A stretch of DNA of 64,000 nt from NCBI RefSeq assembly GCF_013167215.1, contig NZ_JABJWY010000032.1:1-64000 (forward strand), in the 5' to 3' direction. The DNA comes from Sphingobacterium prati. Lineage in GTDB: Bacteria; Bacteroidota; Bacteroidia; Sphingobacteriales; Sphingobacteriaceae. Of this stretch, positions 45,778-54,283 are shown piece by piece. The notes below the pieces were generated by a model that saw only the letters and a list, made by a program, of their open reading frames with translations, had not been told where the DNA came from and did no database searches. Every line of letters begins with the position of its first letter. Position 1 is the first letter of the stretch. The translations under genes and the position numbers were made by a program.

Positions 45778-46323
45778 TTAGACTTGTTTGTCAGCGGCTT
45801 TTGGGGCTTGAGGACTTCTCTTAAAAACTGGAACTGTTGAACAAGGTTCCCCGTACATAATACTTTTAGCTACTTTGCTAAGCTTCACCGTGAACTGAAC
45901 AAATGTCGATTCCGGAATAAACGTATCTCCACAACCCTTCACAACTACCCGTTGATCACGAAACTGCTCCATGTCGATTTCGTTGATAGCGGCGGCGTAC
46001 TGTATGCGTACGAGCTCATCTAAATCTCCGAAGATGACTGTTGAAGCGTAGGGCTCCAACTTATTTGCCAGAAGCATATAAGCCCAGGTAGGTATGATAG
46101 CATCTGCCGTACACGTGATTGCAACATGTTTGTCGGCATACTGTGACCAGTCATGTATTTTGATGAACTCGCGGAAATCTTTTTCCCGTAACATCAGACC
46201 ATGGAATAGATTATCCTTGATATCATACAGGACATTATCAGTGTTCGGGTGATAATCCGCCAGATCAACAGTTATTAATCCACTTTGCGCAACTTTATTG
46301 ACAATATTTGTTTGAATTTCCAT
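45778..46323 (-). CDS. DUF2480 family protein
   Basis: This 181-residue soluble protein matches DUF2480, a family largely restricted to Bacteroidota. The middle part (WAYMLLANKLEPYAS) and the C-terminal VVVKGCGDTFIPE are conserved in family members as I remember them. No function is known. It is downstream of the PpiD-like gene but separated from it by a terminator. Confidence 0.82.
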   Translation of the reverse strand: MEIQTNIVNKVAQSGLITVDLADYHPNTDNVLYDIKDNLFHGLMLREKDFREFIKIHDWSQYADKHVAITCTADAIIPTWAYMLLANKLEPYASTVIFGDLDELVRIQYAAAINEIDMEQFRDQRVVVKGCGDTFIPESTFVQFTVKLSKVAKSIMYGEPCSTVPVFKRSPQAPKAADKQV

Positions 46324-46335
46324 AGCTATTTTATC

Positions 46336-46366
46336 AAAAAAAAGCCGGACGATAATTCGTCCGGCT
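46336..46366 (-). terminator. Terminator after the PpiD-like gene
   Basis: AGCCGGACGA and its complement form a 10-bp GC-rich stem with a four-base loop (46366-46343 on the minus strand), followed by seven T residues. It lies about 20 bases after the stop codon. Confidence 0.9.
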
Positions 46367-46387
46367 ACAAATTTACTTAAAAATCTT

Positions 46388-48493
46388 CTAAAAGAATTTC
46401 ACTCTATTGTCAATGATTTCAGCTTTGTCCTGTAATGCACGGAAAATAGATCCCCAAGCACGTTGCGCTTTAGCTGCAAGCATTTGTTTCTTTTGTCCGT
46501 TGATGTCAGAGATTGCTGATGGGTTTGTGAAACCATTCACTTGCACGACATATACCCCTGTATTTCCTTCAATTGCTTTCGAAGGTTTGTTTGGTTGAAG
46601 TCCAAATACTGTACCGACTACCGCATTTTCTAAGGCTACACCCGGAATAACAGGGTTGGCAAATACCACATTCTCCACATGGATAGCAGATTTGCCCACT
46701 TTTTGAGCCACCTGGTCAATGGAAGAAGTTCCAGCTAAAGCCTTTGCAAATCTTTCTTTTAAGACTTTCGCTTTAACCTTGTTTTTAACTGCAGGCTCAA
46801 TGTCTTTTTTCACTGCATCTAGCGAAAGTACGCCTTTAGGTTGTACATCCACTAGGCTTGCCAAGATATAAGAAGTTTCAGTTTCAAATACTTTATCAGA
46901 GATATCACCTTTTTTAGCTTCGAAAGCCCATTTTATTAAATCACGGGGCGCTTCAGTACCATCAAGTACATTATCCATTGCTGTTACGCGAGATGCTGTA
47001 CGCGCTTCTAAACCAAGTTTTTTAGCTTCTTGCGCAAAGTTTTGTGCATTAGCTGCCGATAAGAATGCAGTAGCTTTACTATGCGCATTGTTTAAGGTTT
47101 CTTTACCGCTATTGATTACTTTATCGATGATCGCTATTTTAGCGTATTTTGCTGTACCGATCTGTTTCTCAATTTTGATAATATGTACACCAAACTGGGA
47201 CTTTACAACTTTAATGTCTCCGGTTTTACCTTCAAATACAGCTTTTTCAAATTCAGGTACCATGCGGCCCCTTGTAAACGTACCCAGTTCACCACCATTT
47301 GTTTTACTGCCCTGGTCACTGCTGAACTGTACTGCCAATGCGGCGAAGTTGTCTCCTTTTAGGATCAACCCTTTAATGGAATCCGCTTTTGCTAAAGCTT
47401 TGTCAACACCGCCTTCTGCGGCGGCATCCAAAAGGATATGAGATGCTTTTACTGAATCCGGACCTACAACAGTTGAAACTACTTTCGCTATCTCGTAAGC
47501 ACTATTGTTAAGAAATGGGCCTACCGTCGTACCTGTTGCTACGTTAAAGACAACAGAATCCAAAGAAGGACTCAATTGACCTTTTTTTACGTAGGTGAAT
47601 GGATATTTATTGTCTGAATTGATGGAAGCAAATAATGAATCGTCCTTCGCAACAATAAGATCTTGTTTTAACTTGTTGATTGCTTCTTTTACTGCCAATG
47701 AATCTTTCGCAAGAGGTTTTGCATCCACAGTAACGTATTGGATTGCACGTGTTTCCTCCTGCGTTTTGAACATATTTTTATGTTCATTGTAATATTCTTG
47801 GAAATCAGCATCAGTTACTTTGGCTTCAGCATCTTTTACCGAAGCATAGTCTAAAAGAATGTACTTGAAGTTGGCCAATTTATTCCGTTCTTGGTATTCT
47901 TCGTTGGCTTCCAAAGAAGTCACGTACACACTATTCGAAAGTAACTCGCCATATTTGCTACTTAAGCGTTCATCTTGCACACCTTCAAGCAAAGCGTTCC
48001 ATTGATCGTATACCGCTTGGTTACCCGCTGAGTTCACTTGGCTTATGAAAGTTGTCAATTGCGTACGGTCAAACTGACCTGTTTGAGGATTGGTAAATGC
48101 TTGTACGATCTGAGGTGACGGATTTGGTCCTTTTACTAGATCATTTAATTCGTCTTTACCTACTGTCAAACCGATTTTTTCGATCTCTTTTTTCAAGATC
48201 TCCCTGGATAAGAATTGGTTCCAAACCTGTTGTACGGCATATGTCCTCATCTGAGGGGTAACAGCGCCGCCCATTTGTTGTTTGAACATTTCTTCTGCTT
48301 GTTCTACTTGCTGGTTGAACGCAGGATATTCAATTTCAGTTCCGTTGACTTCCCCTACACGATTTTGATGTCTGGCCCAAAAAGGGGCGCCTCCTCGAAC
48401 GACATCGCCTAGTAAAAATGCTAAAATTGCGATAGCCATGGCTGCTGTCAAGATAACACCAGCTTTGTTTCGCAAAAAGCCCATTAATCCCAT
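46388..48493 (-). CDS. SurA/PpiD-like peptidyl-prolyl isomerase
   Basis: This 701-residue folding factor is anchored by one N-terminal transmembrane helix (about residues 12-30) with the rest in the periplasm, like PpiD. A SurA-N-type chaperone domain (about 40-200) is followed by a parvulin-type rotamase domain (about 345-440) with SHILL, GGELGTF and FGVHIIK. A further helical region follows to the C-terminus. It should assist outer-membrane protein folding. A spacer of 300 bases separates it from lptC and holds no gene I could see. Confidence 0.92.
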   Translation of the reverse strand: MGLMGFLRNKAGVILTAAMAIAILAFLLGDVVRGGAPFWARHQNRVGEVNGTEIEYPAFNQQVEQAEEMFKQQMGGAVTPQMRTYAVQQVWNQFLSREILKKEIEKIGLTVGKDELNDLVKGPNPSPQIVQAFTNPQTGQFDRTQLTTFISQVNSAGNQAVYDQWNALLEGVQDERLSSKYGELLSNSVYVTSLEANEEYQERNKLANFKYILLDYASVKDAEAKVTDADFQEYYNEHKNMFKTQEETRAIQYVTVDAKPLAKDSLAVKEAINKLKQDLIVAKDDSLFASINSDNKYPFTYVKKGQLSPSLDSVVFNVATGTTVGPFLNNSAYEIAKVVSTVVGPDSVKASHILLDAAAEGGVDKALAKADSIKGLILKGDNFAALAVQFSSDQGSKTNGGELGTFTRGRMVPEFEKAVFEGKTGDIKVVKSQFGVHIIKIEKQIGTAKYAKIAIIDKVINSGKETLNNAHSKATAFLSAANAQNFAQEAKKLGLEARTASRVTAMDNVLDGTEAPRDLIKWAFEAKKGDISDKVFETETSYILASLVDVQPKGVLSLDAVKKDIEPAVKNKVKAKVLKERFAKALAGTSSIDQVAQKVGKSAIHVENVVFANPVIPGVALENAVVGTVFGLQPNKPSKAIEGNTGVYVVQVNGFTNPSAISDINGQKKQMLAAKAQRAWGSIFRALQDKAEIIDNRVKFF

Positions 48494-48793
48494 AGTCTGC
48501 TTATTGTGTTTATATTGTGTAAATACTTGTATTTCGTTAATTTATGCATAGCATAGCAAAATGCGGTGCAAGATACAATTTTTATAAAAAAAAACGGAAT
48601 ATTTTCCTGAATGTAATAAAACAAATTTAAAAACTATTTGTATCGGTCCATTTTTTATAAGAAGTGATCATGACCAAGCTGTCGCGATATGCCGTAAGTA
48701 ATCTGTTGCAGTATCATTTTTGCTCCCCGCTATCTAACCCTAGCCTAGCCATACATCGGATCTTGCCGAATTTTAGGTAAGAAAGGTGATTTA
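48494..48793. other. 300-base spacer between lptC and the PpiD-like gene
   Basis: No gene, tRNA or strong hairpin is visible. The part next to the PpiD-like gene is AT-rich and should hold its promoter; TATCTTGC near 48575 on the minus strand is a weak -7 match. The part next to lptC is more GC-rich, without an open frame worth reporting. Confidence 0.5.
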
Positions 48794-49417
48794 TTACCGC
48801 CCTATGGACGGGAATAAATTATTGTCCTGGATGATAACAACGCCAGTTGCGTTCTGTATGTTGGCGTGCAACAGATCCTTATCTGAACTAAAAGAGGATC
48901 CTTGTAGATTGCCCCTTTGGTCCTTAAAGAATGCCTGAACTGGAAGGTTATTATAAAAGGTTCTATTCGGATCTTTCGCTCCCTCATCATAGATAATTTC
49001 CTCGGTTTTCAAGACAGATCCATCAGCCATGGTGACAACTACATTTTTAGTAAAGATTGTTACTTTATCTTTTTCCCTTCGGACGGCGTGATCAGATGTA
49101 ATACGCTGTGTTTCCTTAAGGTTTTCATCGTAGAAAATAATTTTTATGCTTTTTGGAAACTCGTAAATTTCAGTGCTATCGTGTTTGATACGCATTTCGG
49201 GTGCTGTGAGGTTGGCTTTGACCCGGGTTGAATCGCTGTAGATGATATCGACGTGCCGTGATATATCCACTGCTTCTTCTTTTTTTAAATTGGCAATCCG
49301 ATCGACCTCTTTTAGATCTGGTTCACAGGCGGTCAATAAGAGCGCCCCTAGCAAAAATTGAATTACCAGGGGCGATATATGTTTAATTATGGATCGTGCA
49401 GATACTTTGCGTACCAT
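48794..49417 (-). CDS. lptC: LPS export protein LptC-like lipoprotein
   Basis: This 207-residue protein matches the LptC/OstA-like fold that passes LPS from the inner-membrane ABC transporter toward LptA. Its N-terminus has a lipobox (LLLTACEPD, cysteine ~31), so it appears lipid-anchored rather than anchored by a helix as in E. coli. The beta-rich core includes KANLTAPEMRI and VTMADGSVLKTEEIIYD. The ATG at 49417 lies five bases after the stop of the barrel gene; the longer frame would overlap that gene. Confidence 0.85.
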   Translation of the reverse strand: MVRKVSARSIIKHISPLVIQFLLGALLLTACEPDLKEVDRIANLKKEEAVDISRHVDIIYSDSTRVKANLTAPEMRIKHDSTEIYEFPKSIKIIFYDENLKETQRITSDHAVRREKDKVTIFTKNVVVTMADGSVLKTEEIIYDEGAKDPNRTFYNNLPVQAFFKDQRGNLQGSSFSSDKDLLHANIQNATGVVIIQDNNLFPSIGR

Positions 49418-49421
49418 TATC

Positions 49422-50750
49422 TTAGTCAAATTGATTTCTTCTAAACCAACGGTCATTTAGCGTAAAGCCAATATTGAAGTTGATATAACGTTCACGTAAC
49501 AGGCCATTGGATACTTTACCCATCTGACCAAATTCTGCCGAGAAATTGATTTTGGAGAAAGCAGTTGAATAGCTGGTTCTCGCTAGCGGTAAGCCTATAC
49601 CAACAGTAACAGCCATGTCGTTGATATTCTCGCCACCTTGAAAGTATTGGGTTTTGTTGTATCTAAATCCAAGACGATAGTCTACTTGATTTAAGTATTT
49701 GAGGGATGATCTATCTGGAGTCAATTGTCCGCCTACGGCTACACCGTAATTTTTACGTAATCGATTTTCACCATTCCTAACCTGAAACTTTGACCAATCT
49801 GCATATTTAAAATCTGCTCCAACTAACCAGCGACCATTTCGCGCAAGTGTTACCCCTACATTATGTTTTAATGGTAGGGTCAAATGCCTACTGACCCGAT
49901 CAGACATGTAAGTTGTATCTAACGGGATATTTTGATTGTCTGGATCCGATGAGGGCGAAGTCCTGGTATCGATGATTGTTGTTCGCTCCTTTATATCATT
50001 GTTTAATGATCCTGAATACCCAAAGGTCAATGAATACTCCTTGCCTAGGGGTTGCTCGTATTGTAGACCATAATCAAAGATAATACCTTGGATTTCGCGT
50101 TTATTTTGACGTTGTGGGTTCAAAGCTCCGGAGGATACCGGAAATTCAACCCGGCTAAAGTCGTTTAATGTACCAAAGAGATAGGACATATTCGCTCCTA
50201 TGCTCAATCCTTTATAGACACGCACGCCCCAACCTGCGTATGCTTTTGTTAGTCCTCCTTCACCAGTAAACACCTTATTATAAACATCTTGGTTGATTCC
50301 TTCCTGTGAGCTTGTCCGGTACCCCACGTCGGAGAACGGCAATATTCCCATACTGATACCACCAAATTTTTTCATCGGAAAAGTCATGGTAATATGACTA
50401 AAGGCAAAGTCGGCAGTATTATCAGATTTCGTTGTTGATTTAAGTTGTGTGTAATTGCCATACAGACCTGCGTCAAAGATGCTGTAGCGTGCAGCTGAAT
50501 AAGACGCCGGATTACTGGGGTTGGTGTTGTAAAAGACGCCATCTAATGTACGGATAGCTGTATTGATCCCCCCCATAGCTCTGTATTGAGGTAATAAATC
50601 TTCACGGATCTGACCTATTCCTAATTGAGAATAAGGGGATGCGGATGTCGTTTTTTGGGCAAATGCGGTAGTAGAACTAGCTAAAATTCCACCTGCTAAC
50701 AACAGTTGGAGTGATTTATTTCTTAGAGAGCTTATAAAGCGTTTCTGCAT
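49422..50750 (-). CDS. Outer-membrane beta-barrel protein, function unknown
   Basis: This 442-residue protein has a signal peptide ending near AFAQ (residue ~32) and a regular alternation of aromatic and polar strands typical of a beta-barrel. The N-terminal block SPYSQLGIGQI and PASYSAARYSIFD, and the ending in an aromatic-rich strand, resemble barrel proteins of unknown role in the phylum. They are somewhat like the FadL/OmpP1 type. Tight linkage to lptC suggests an envelope role. ATG 50750 was chosen over the TTG at 50756. Confidence 0.8.
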   Translation of the reverse strand: MQKRFISSLRNKSLQLLLAGGILASSTTAFAQKTTSASPYSQLGIGQIREDLLPQYRAMGGINTAIRTLDGVFYNTNPSNPASYSAARYSIFDAGLYGNYTQLKSTTKSDNTADFAFSHITMTFPMKKFGGISMGILPFSDVGYRTSSQEGINQDVYNKVFTGEGGLTKAYAGWGVRVYKGLSIGANMSYLFGTLNDFSRVEFPVSSGALNPQRQNKREIQGIIFDYGLQYEQPLGKEYSLTFGYSGSLNNDIKERTTIIDTRTSPSSDPDNQNIPLDTTYMSDRVSRHLTLPLKHNVGVTLARNGRWLVGADFKYADWSKFQVRNGENRLRKNYGVAVGGQLTPDRSSLKYLNQVDYRLGFRYNKTQYFQGGENINDMAVTVGIGLPLARTSYSTAFSKINFSAEFGQMGKVSNGLLRERYINFNIGFTLNDRWFRRNQFD

Positions 50751-50926
50751 GGTCAACCTATAAAATTGAGAAACTAATGTTTATTTAGTTTTTAGTGAAA
50801 TCTTTGAGTTTTTGACTCCTGTAATTAAATGTTCTTTGCTTTTATTCGCATACAAAACTATTCAATTTTTATGAGCTTGTTAAGCCGATTTTGTTAAAAA
50901 AGGTTAAACACTTGCTGTACAGTTTG

Positions 50927-51910
50927 TTAGAAAAACTGAAAGTAGATTATTGTGAAGGCGATGATGGCATATATAATCTCAAAAAACCATTTCTTTTTGG
51001 CATAGGTGAAGTAATATGCCATATAAATGGCGATTGGAGGAGCACAGAGTAAAAAATGGGCCTCAGTCAATTTCTTGTTCCAATAAAAGGAAGCCACAGC
51101 CAGACATAACATGAAAAACAACAATTGGAAGGACTTTCGGATGTGGACAATACTTTTGAAAAAATTATCTTTGAGGATCAATAGAAAAAGGATCAGCGTA
51201 AAGAGTACAGGCACCAACACCAAGTAATCGAGCAATTGAATGCGGATAGCCGTAGGAAATTTATAAGTGAACGGCAACCATATCGTGTAAAATAGCTCCA
51301 TTTTGCCTACCCATAAGTAGATGACCGCAAGTATAAAATAGACTGTGGCCAAACCCAAAAGTGGTGTGATCCATTCACGCCAGTTGAAGGGTCTGAATAT
51401 AAGCAGACTGATCCACAGCAGGAAGAACATGCTCAAAAAAGGAAAGTAAATGAGACTTCCTATGCCAACGATCATACCCAGATCGAACATTTCCGCTTTC
51501 ACATCTGTCTGACGATACAACGAGAGCAATTTGCTCAGCATCCAGATCGAAATAAAGTTACAAATAAGCGTAGGCGACAGAACCAAAAAAGGTAAAAATA
51601 AACTGGCTAATGTCATGTACATCAGCGCAACCAAAAAACTAGGTTTTCCTAGTAAGTTGAAATGGCTTGTGATCCGATTGAGTATCGTCGCCTGAAAAAT
51701 GGTCAATATGAGCGTTATAAAGACATTCGTTGCCGGAGAAAGATTAATTAAATTATTTTCACCCAATAGATTGCCAAGCGCAGGTTCAAAAATGACGGAA
51801 TCTAATTTATCCGGAAGGTGCAGGAATATGCCTAGGCATAATACAAAACCTACAAGGGATAAAAATAGAATATTTATTGGTGTATAATTTCTGAACTGAC
51901 TTATAATCAT
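50927..51910 (-). CDS. DUF6427 family integral membrane protein
   Basis: This 327-residue protein has about ten hydrophobic segments. It matches the DUF6427 membrane family of Bacteroidota, with the N-terminal RNYTPINILFLSLVGF and the LLGKPSFLVAL block. The C-terminus (HFLLCAPPIAIYMAYYF) is also typical. Function is unknown. It follows the CcmD-like gene after 17 bases and is probably co-transcribed. Confidence 0.82.
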   Translation of the reverse strand: MIISQFRNYTPINILFLSLVGFVLCLGIFLHLPDKLDSVIFEPALGNLLGENNLINLSPATNVFITLILTIFQATILNRITSHFNLLGKPSFLVALMYMTLASLFLPFLVLSPTLICNFISIWMLSKLLSLYRQTDVKAEMFDLGMIVGIGSLIYFPFLSMFFLLWISLLIFRPFNWREWITPLLGLATVYFILAVIYLWVGKMELFYTIWLPFTYKFPTAIRIQLLDYLVLVPVLFTLILFLLILKDNFFKSIVHIRKSFQLLFFMLCLAVASFYWNKKLTEAHFLLCAPPIAIYMAYYFTYAKKKWFFEIIYAIIAFTIIYFQFF

Positions 51911-51927
51911 GGTAAGTGATAAGTATA

Positions 51928-52137
51928 CTATTTATTCTTTTTTTCCAACTTCGTGATGCGGCGGTCAAGCAGGAAAAGGAAGAACCCCAAACCTAGAAAA
52001 ATGACTAACATCACGAGAACAACCACATAGATTTTGCCTTCACTTCGCAATCCCGTTGCCATATCAACGTCATCCTGTGCAAAGGTGCTTAAAGTTGATA
52101 AAATTAATACTGCAATTGATAATGTTATTTTTTTCAT
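51928..52137 (-). CDS. CcmD-like small membrane protein
   Basis: This 69-residue protein has a signal-like N-terminus, one central transmembrane helix (about residues 36-57) and a short basic tail (RRITKLEKKNK). It matches the alternative CcmD family of Bacteroidota. In other bacteria CcmD joins CcmABC in releasing heme-loaded CcmE. The location just after ccmC and ccmB supports this. A 203-base spacer separates it from ccmC. Confidence 0.8.
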   Translation of the reverse strand: MKKITLSIAVLILSTLSTFAQDDVDMATGLRSEGKIYVVVLVMLVIFLGLGFFLFLLDRRITKLEKKNK

Positions 52138-52340
52138 CCTATTCTTTGTCTTTAATACTTGAAGTGAAGCCGATTAATTTTGATTCCATCTAAATTAATT
52201 TTTTTATCAGTGTCACTGCTATTTATGTTCTATAACCTTATGGAAGCGTTATAGTATATATATCCTGTTTTGTTATACGCGTAGGCGTTTTAAGGAGGCT
52301 GTCTATCTGTTAAATAGCTGAAATACCTACCTATTTATTT

Positions 52341-53009
52341 TTACGATTCTATTTCTTGCTGTTTTCTTTCCAATAGACGTACTCGATAACGAAGGGAGCA
52401 GATCCAAAAAGCGATCATGGGCCATCCGATCATTGCAGCATAAAATGTTGGGCGAAGCTCATTGCTCATTTGTAGCTGGCCAAAAGTAGCATTTCCACCG
52501 CTTCCAGGGTGAAGGGAATCTGTCATTTTCGGAAGAATATAAAGCAAAACGATAATGATCGGAAACGCAAAAATGTTGTAAACAGCAGAGATTTTAGCTC
52601 GTTTTTGCTCTTCCTCGAGCGCATTACGCAATACGAGGTAGGCCAGGTACATTAAAGTGGCTATCGCTGAACCATTTAGTTTCGGGTCATTAGGCCATGG
52701 CTCGCCCCATGTGATATTGGCCCACAACATTCCCGTTGCCAAGCCAAAAAAACAAAAGGTAATACCTGTATTAACAGCTTCTATAGCCATTAAATCGTAT
52801 TCTTGTTTTCCTGTATTGAGGTATTTGATACTATAAATAACAGAAATCAGATACATCACGATCATTGCAGACCACATCGGGACGTGGAAATAGACGTTTC
52901 GGATGCTTTCGTGAAGGATAAATAGGCGGGGGACAGGGCCCAAAAGACCGTTGATAATGACTGCACAAATTATGGTGACAGCTAATATTTTCCACCATTT
53001 TTTTCTCAT
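52341..53009 (-). CDS. ccmC: Heme exporter / cytochrome c biogenesis protein CcmC
   Basis: This 222-residue inner-membrane protein has six hydrophobic helices and the tryptophan-rich heme-handling segment (ANITWGEPWPNDPK, near residue 99) flanked by histidines. It belongs to the CcmC/CcsA family and should deliver heme to the periplasmic chaperone CcmE. It lies 35 bases downstream of ccmB. Confidence 0.92.
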   Translation of the reverse strand: MRKKWWKILAVTIICAVIINGLLGPVPRLFILHESIRNVYFHVPMWSAMIVMYLISVIYSIKYLNTGKQEYDLMAIEAVNTGITFCFFGLATGMLWANITWGEPWPNDPKLNGSAIATLMYLAYLVLRNALEEEQKRAKISAVYNIFAFPIIIVLLYILPKMTDSLHPGSGGNATFGQLQMSNELRPTFYAAMIGWPMIAFWICSLRYRVRLLERKQQEIES

Positions 53010-53044
53010 GGTAAATTGAATTTAATTTGTTTTCAATTCTAAAT

Positions 53045-53704
53045 TTAATCTCGCCAAAGGTACGGAAATAACAATAAAGAAATAGTGATCGTGATTACAT
53101 TAATTGCAAGTAATACAATTATTTCTTTCGAACTGGCGGCCCTTTCTAGGCCTTCTATTGCGTTGCGGGAGAGCTTAATCAATACGATAAGCAGGGGGAT
53201 AATAGCCGGAAAACTTAAAATGGCCATTAGTGTACTATTATTCCCGGCCTTGGAGCTGATGCCAGAAATCATGGTAAATACACTGGCAAAACTGATACTG
53301 CCTAAAATAACTGAAATAAAATATAATATGGGATCCCCGAGGGGATTTTTGAATATGGTAGAATAAACGAAATATGCTATAGTGGCCAAGATGGTCATCA
53401 ATAACATATTGTAAATGACTTTGGCGAGGATAATTGCCCGGGGATCGACTAAAGCGTAGTAGTAGAGTTGCCGGTTGGGGTTTTCTTGAACAAAACTCTT
53501 GTTAATGGCATTAATGGATGCAAATAATAGGATAATCCAAAACAATGCATTCCAAACTGTGGTATCTACTGATTTGAATGCTTGATAACAAACAAATACA
53601 GTAGATACGACATATAGTAGGATTCCGTTTATGGCGTATTTTGACCGCCATTCCAGAATGATGTCTTTAAGAATTAAGGTTTTTACCTGTTGCAGTAAAG
53701 TCAT
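53045..53704 (-). CDS. ccmB: Heme exporter membrane subunit CcmB
   Basis: This 219-residue membrane protein has six helices and begins with KTLILKDIILEWRSKYAI, as in the CcmB family. With the ATPase CcmA it forms the ABC module of the Ccm system. ccmA is not in the neighbourhood. The ATG at 53704 is preferred to the TTG at 53713. Confidence 0.9.
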   Translation of the reverse strand: MTLLQQVKTLILKDIILEWRSKYAINGILLYVVSTVFVCYQAFKSVDTTVWNALFWIILLFASINAINKSFVQENPNRQLYYYALVDPRAIILAKVIYNMLLMTILATIAYFVYSTIFKNPLGDPILYFISVILGSISFASVFTMISGISSKAGNNSTLMAILSFPAIIPLLIVLIKLSRNAIEGLERAASSKEIIVLLAINVITITISLLLFPYLWRD

Positions 53705-53781
53705 ATTCCGCAAAGATACAAATGTATTTTAACCACAGAAGGAGGCCAAACCATCAATTCTTAAAAAAATGCTTTTTTTAC

Positions 53782-54180
53782 TTATGTATTAGAAATTTTT
53801 GATTTAGCCGCATCGGTAGTGTCGTCGATTTTGCTGGCTAAATTTTGCGCTGCGTTGTTTGCGTGGTCTAATGCTTCTCTACCAGCCTCTTTTGCTTTGT
53901 TTTTCAATGCATCGGCATCATCGGTAGCTTTGCTGAAAGCAGTTTGCGCTTTTGATTTTAAGTTATCCAGCTCAGCGGATGCTCTATTCGCTAATTTTTG
54001 TGCTTTTCTAGCTTCTTTTTTCGAAAGATCTTTCAATGACTTAGTTAAGCTTTTGATGCCATCATTTGCACGATCTAATTGTTTTTTCCCGTCATCGGTT
54101 CCTAAAAGATACCATGCAGCAGCTCCCGCAGCCAATCCTACCAAAGCAAATGCCACTAATCCATTTTTGCTATTTTTCAT
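53782..54180 (-). CDS. YtxH-domain protein
   Basis: This 132-residue protein has one N-terminal transmembrane helix (about residues 8-26, LVAFALVGLAAGAAAWYLLG). A long lysine- and alanine-rich helical region with repeated LKNKAKEA-type segments follows. This is the YtxH arrangement, often linked to general stress. The low-complexity helix is prone to chance matches, so function is uncertain. Confidence 0.8.
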   Translation of the reverse strand: MKNSKNGLVAFALVGLAAGAAAWYLLGTDDGKKQLDRANDGIKSLTKSLKDLSKKEARKAQKLANRASAELDNLKSKAQTAFSKATDDADALKNKAKEAGREALDHANNAAQNLASKIDDTTDAAKSKISNT

Positions 54181-54283
54181 AATTCTTCTATTTTATTGTG
54201 TATTCAAATGATAATCAAGTATAATACCAAATGAACAATCACTAGCACAATTTGTTTAAAAAGAATCAATAATTAACAAAATT

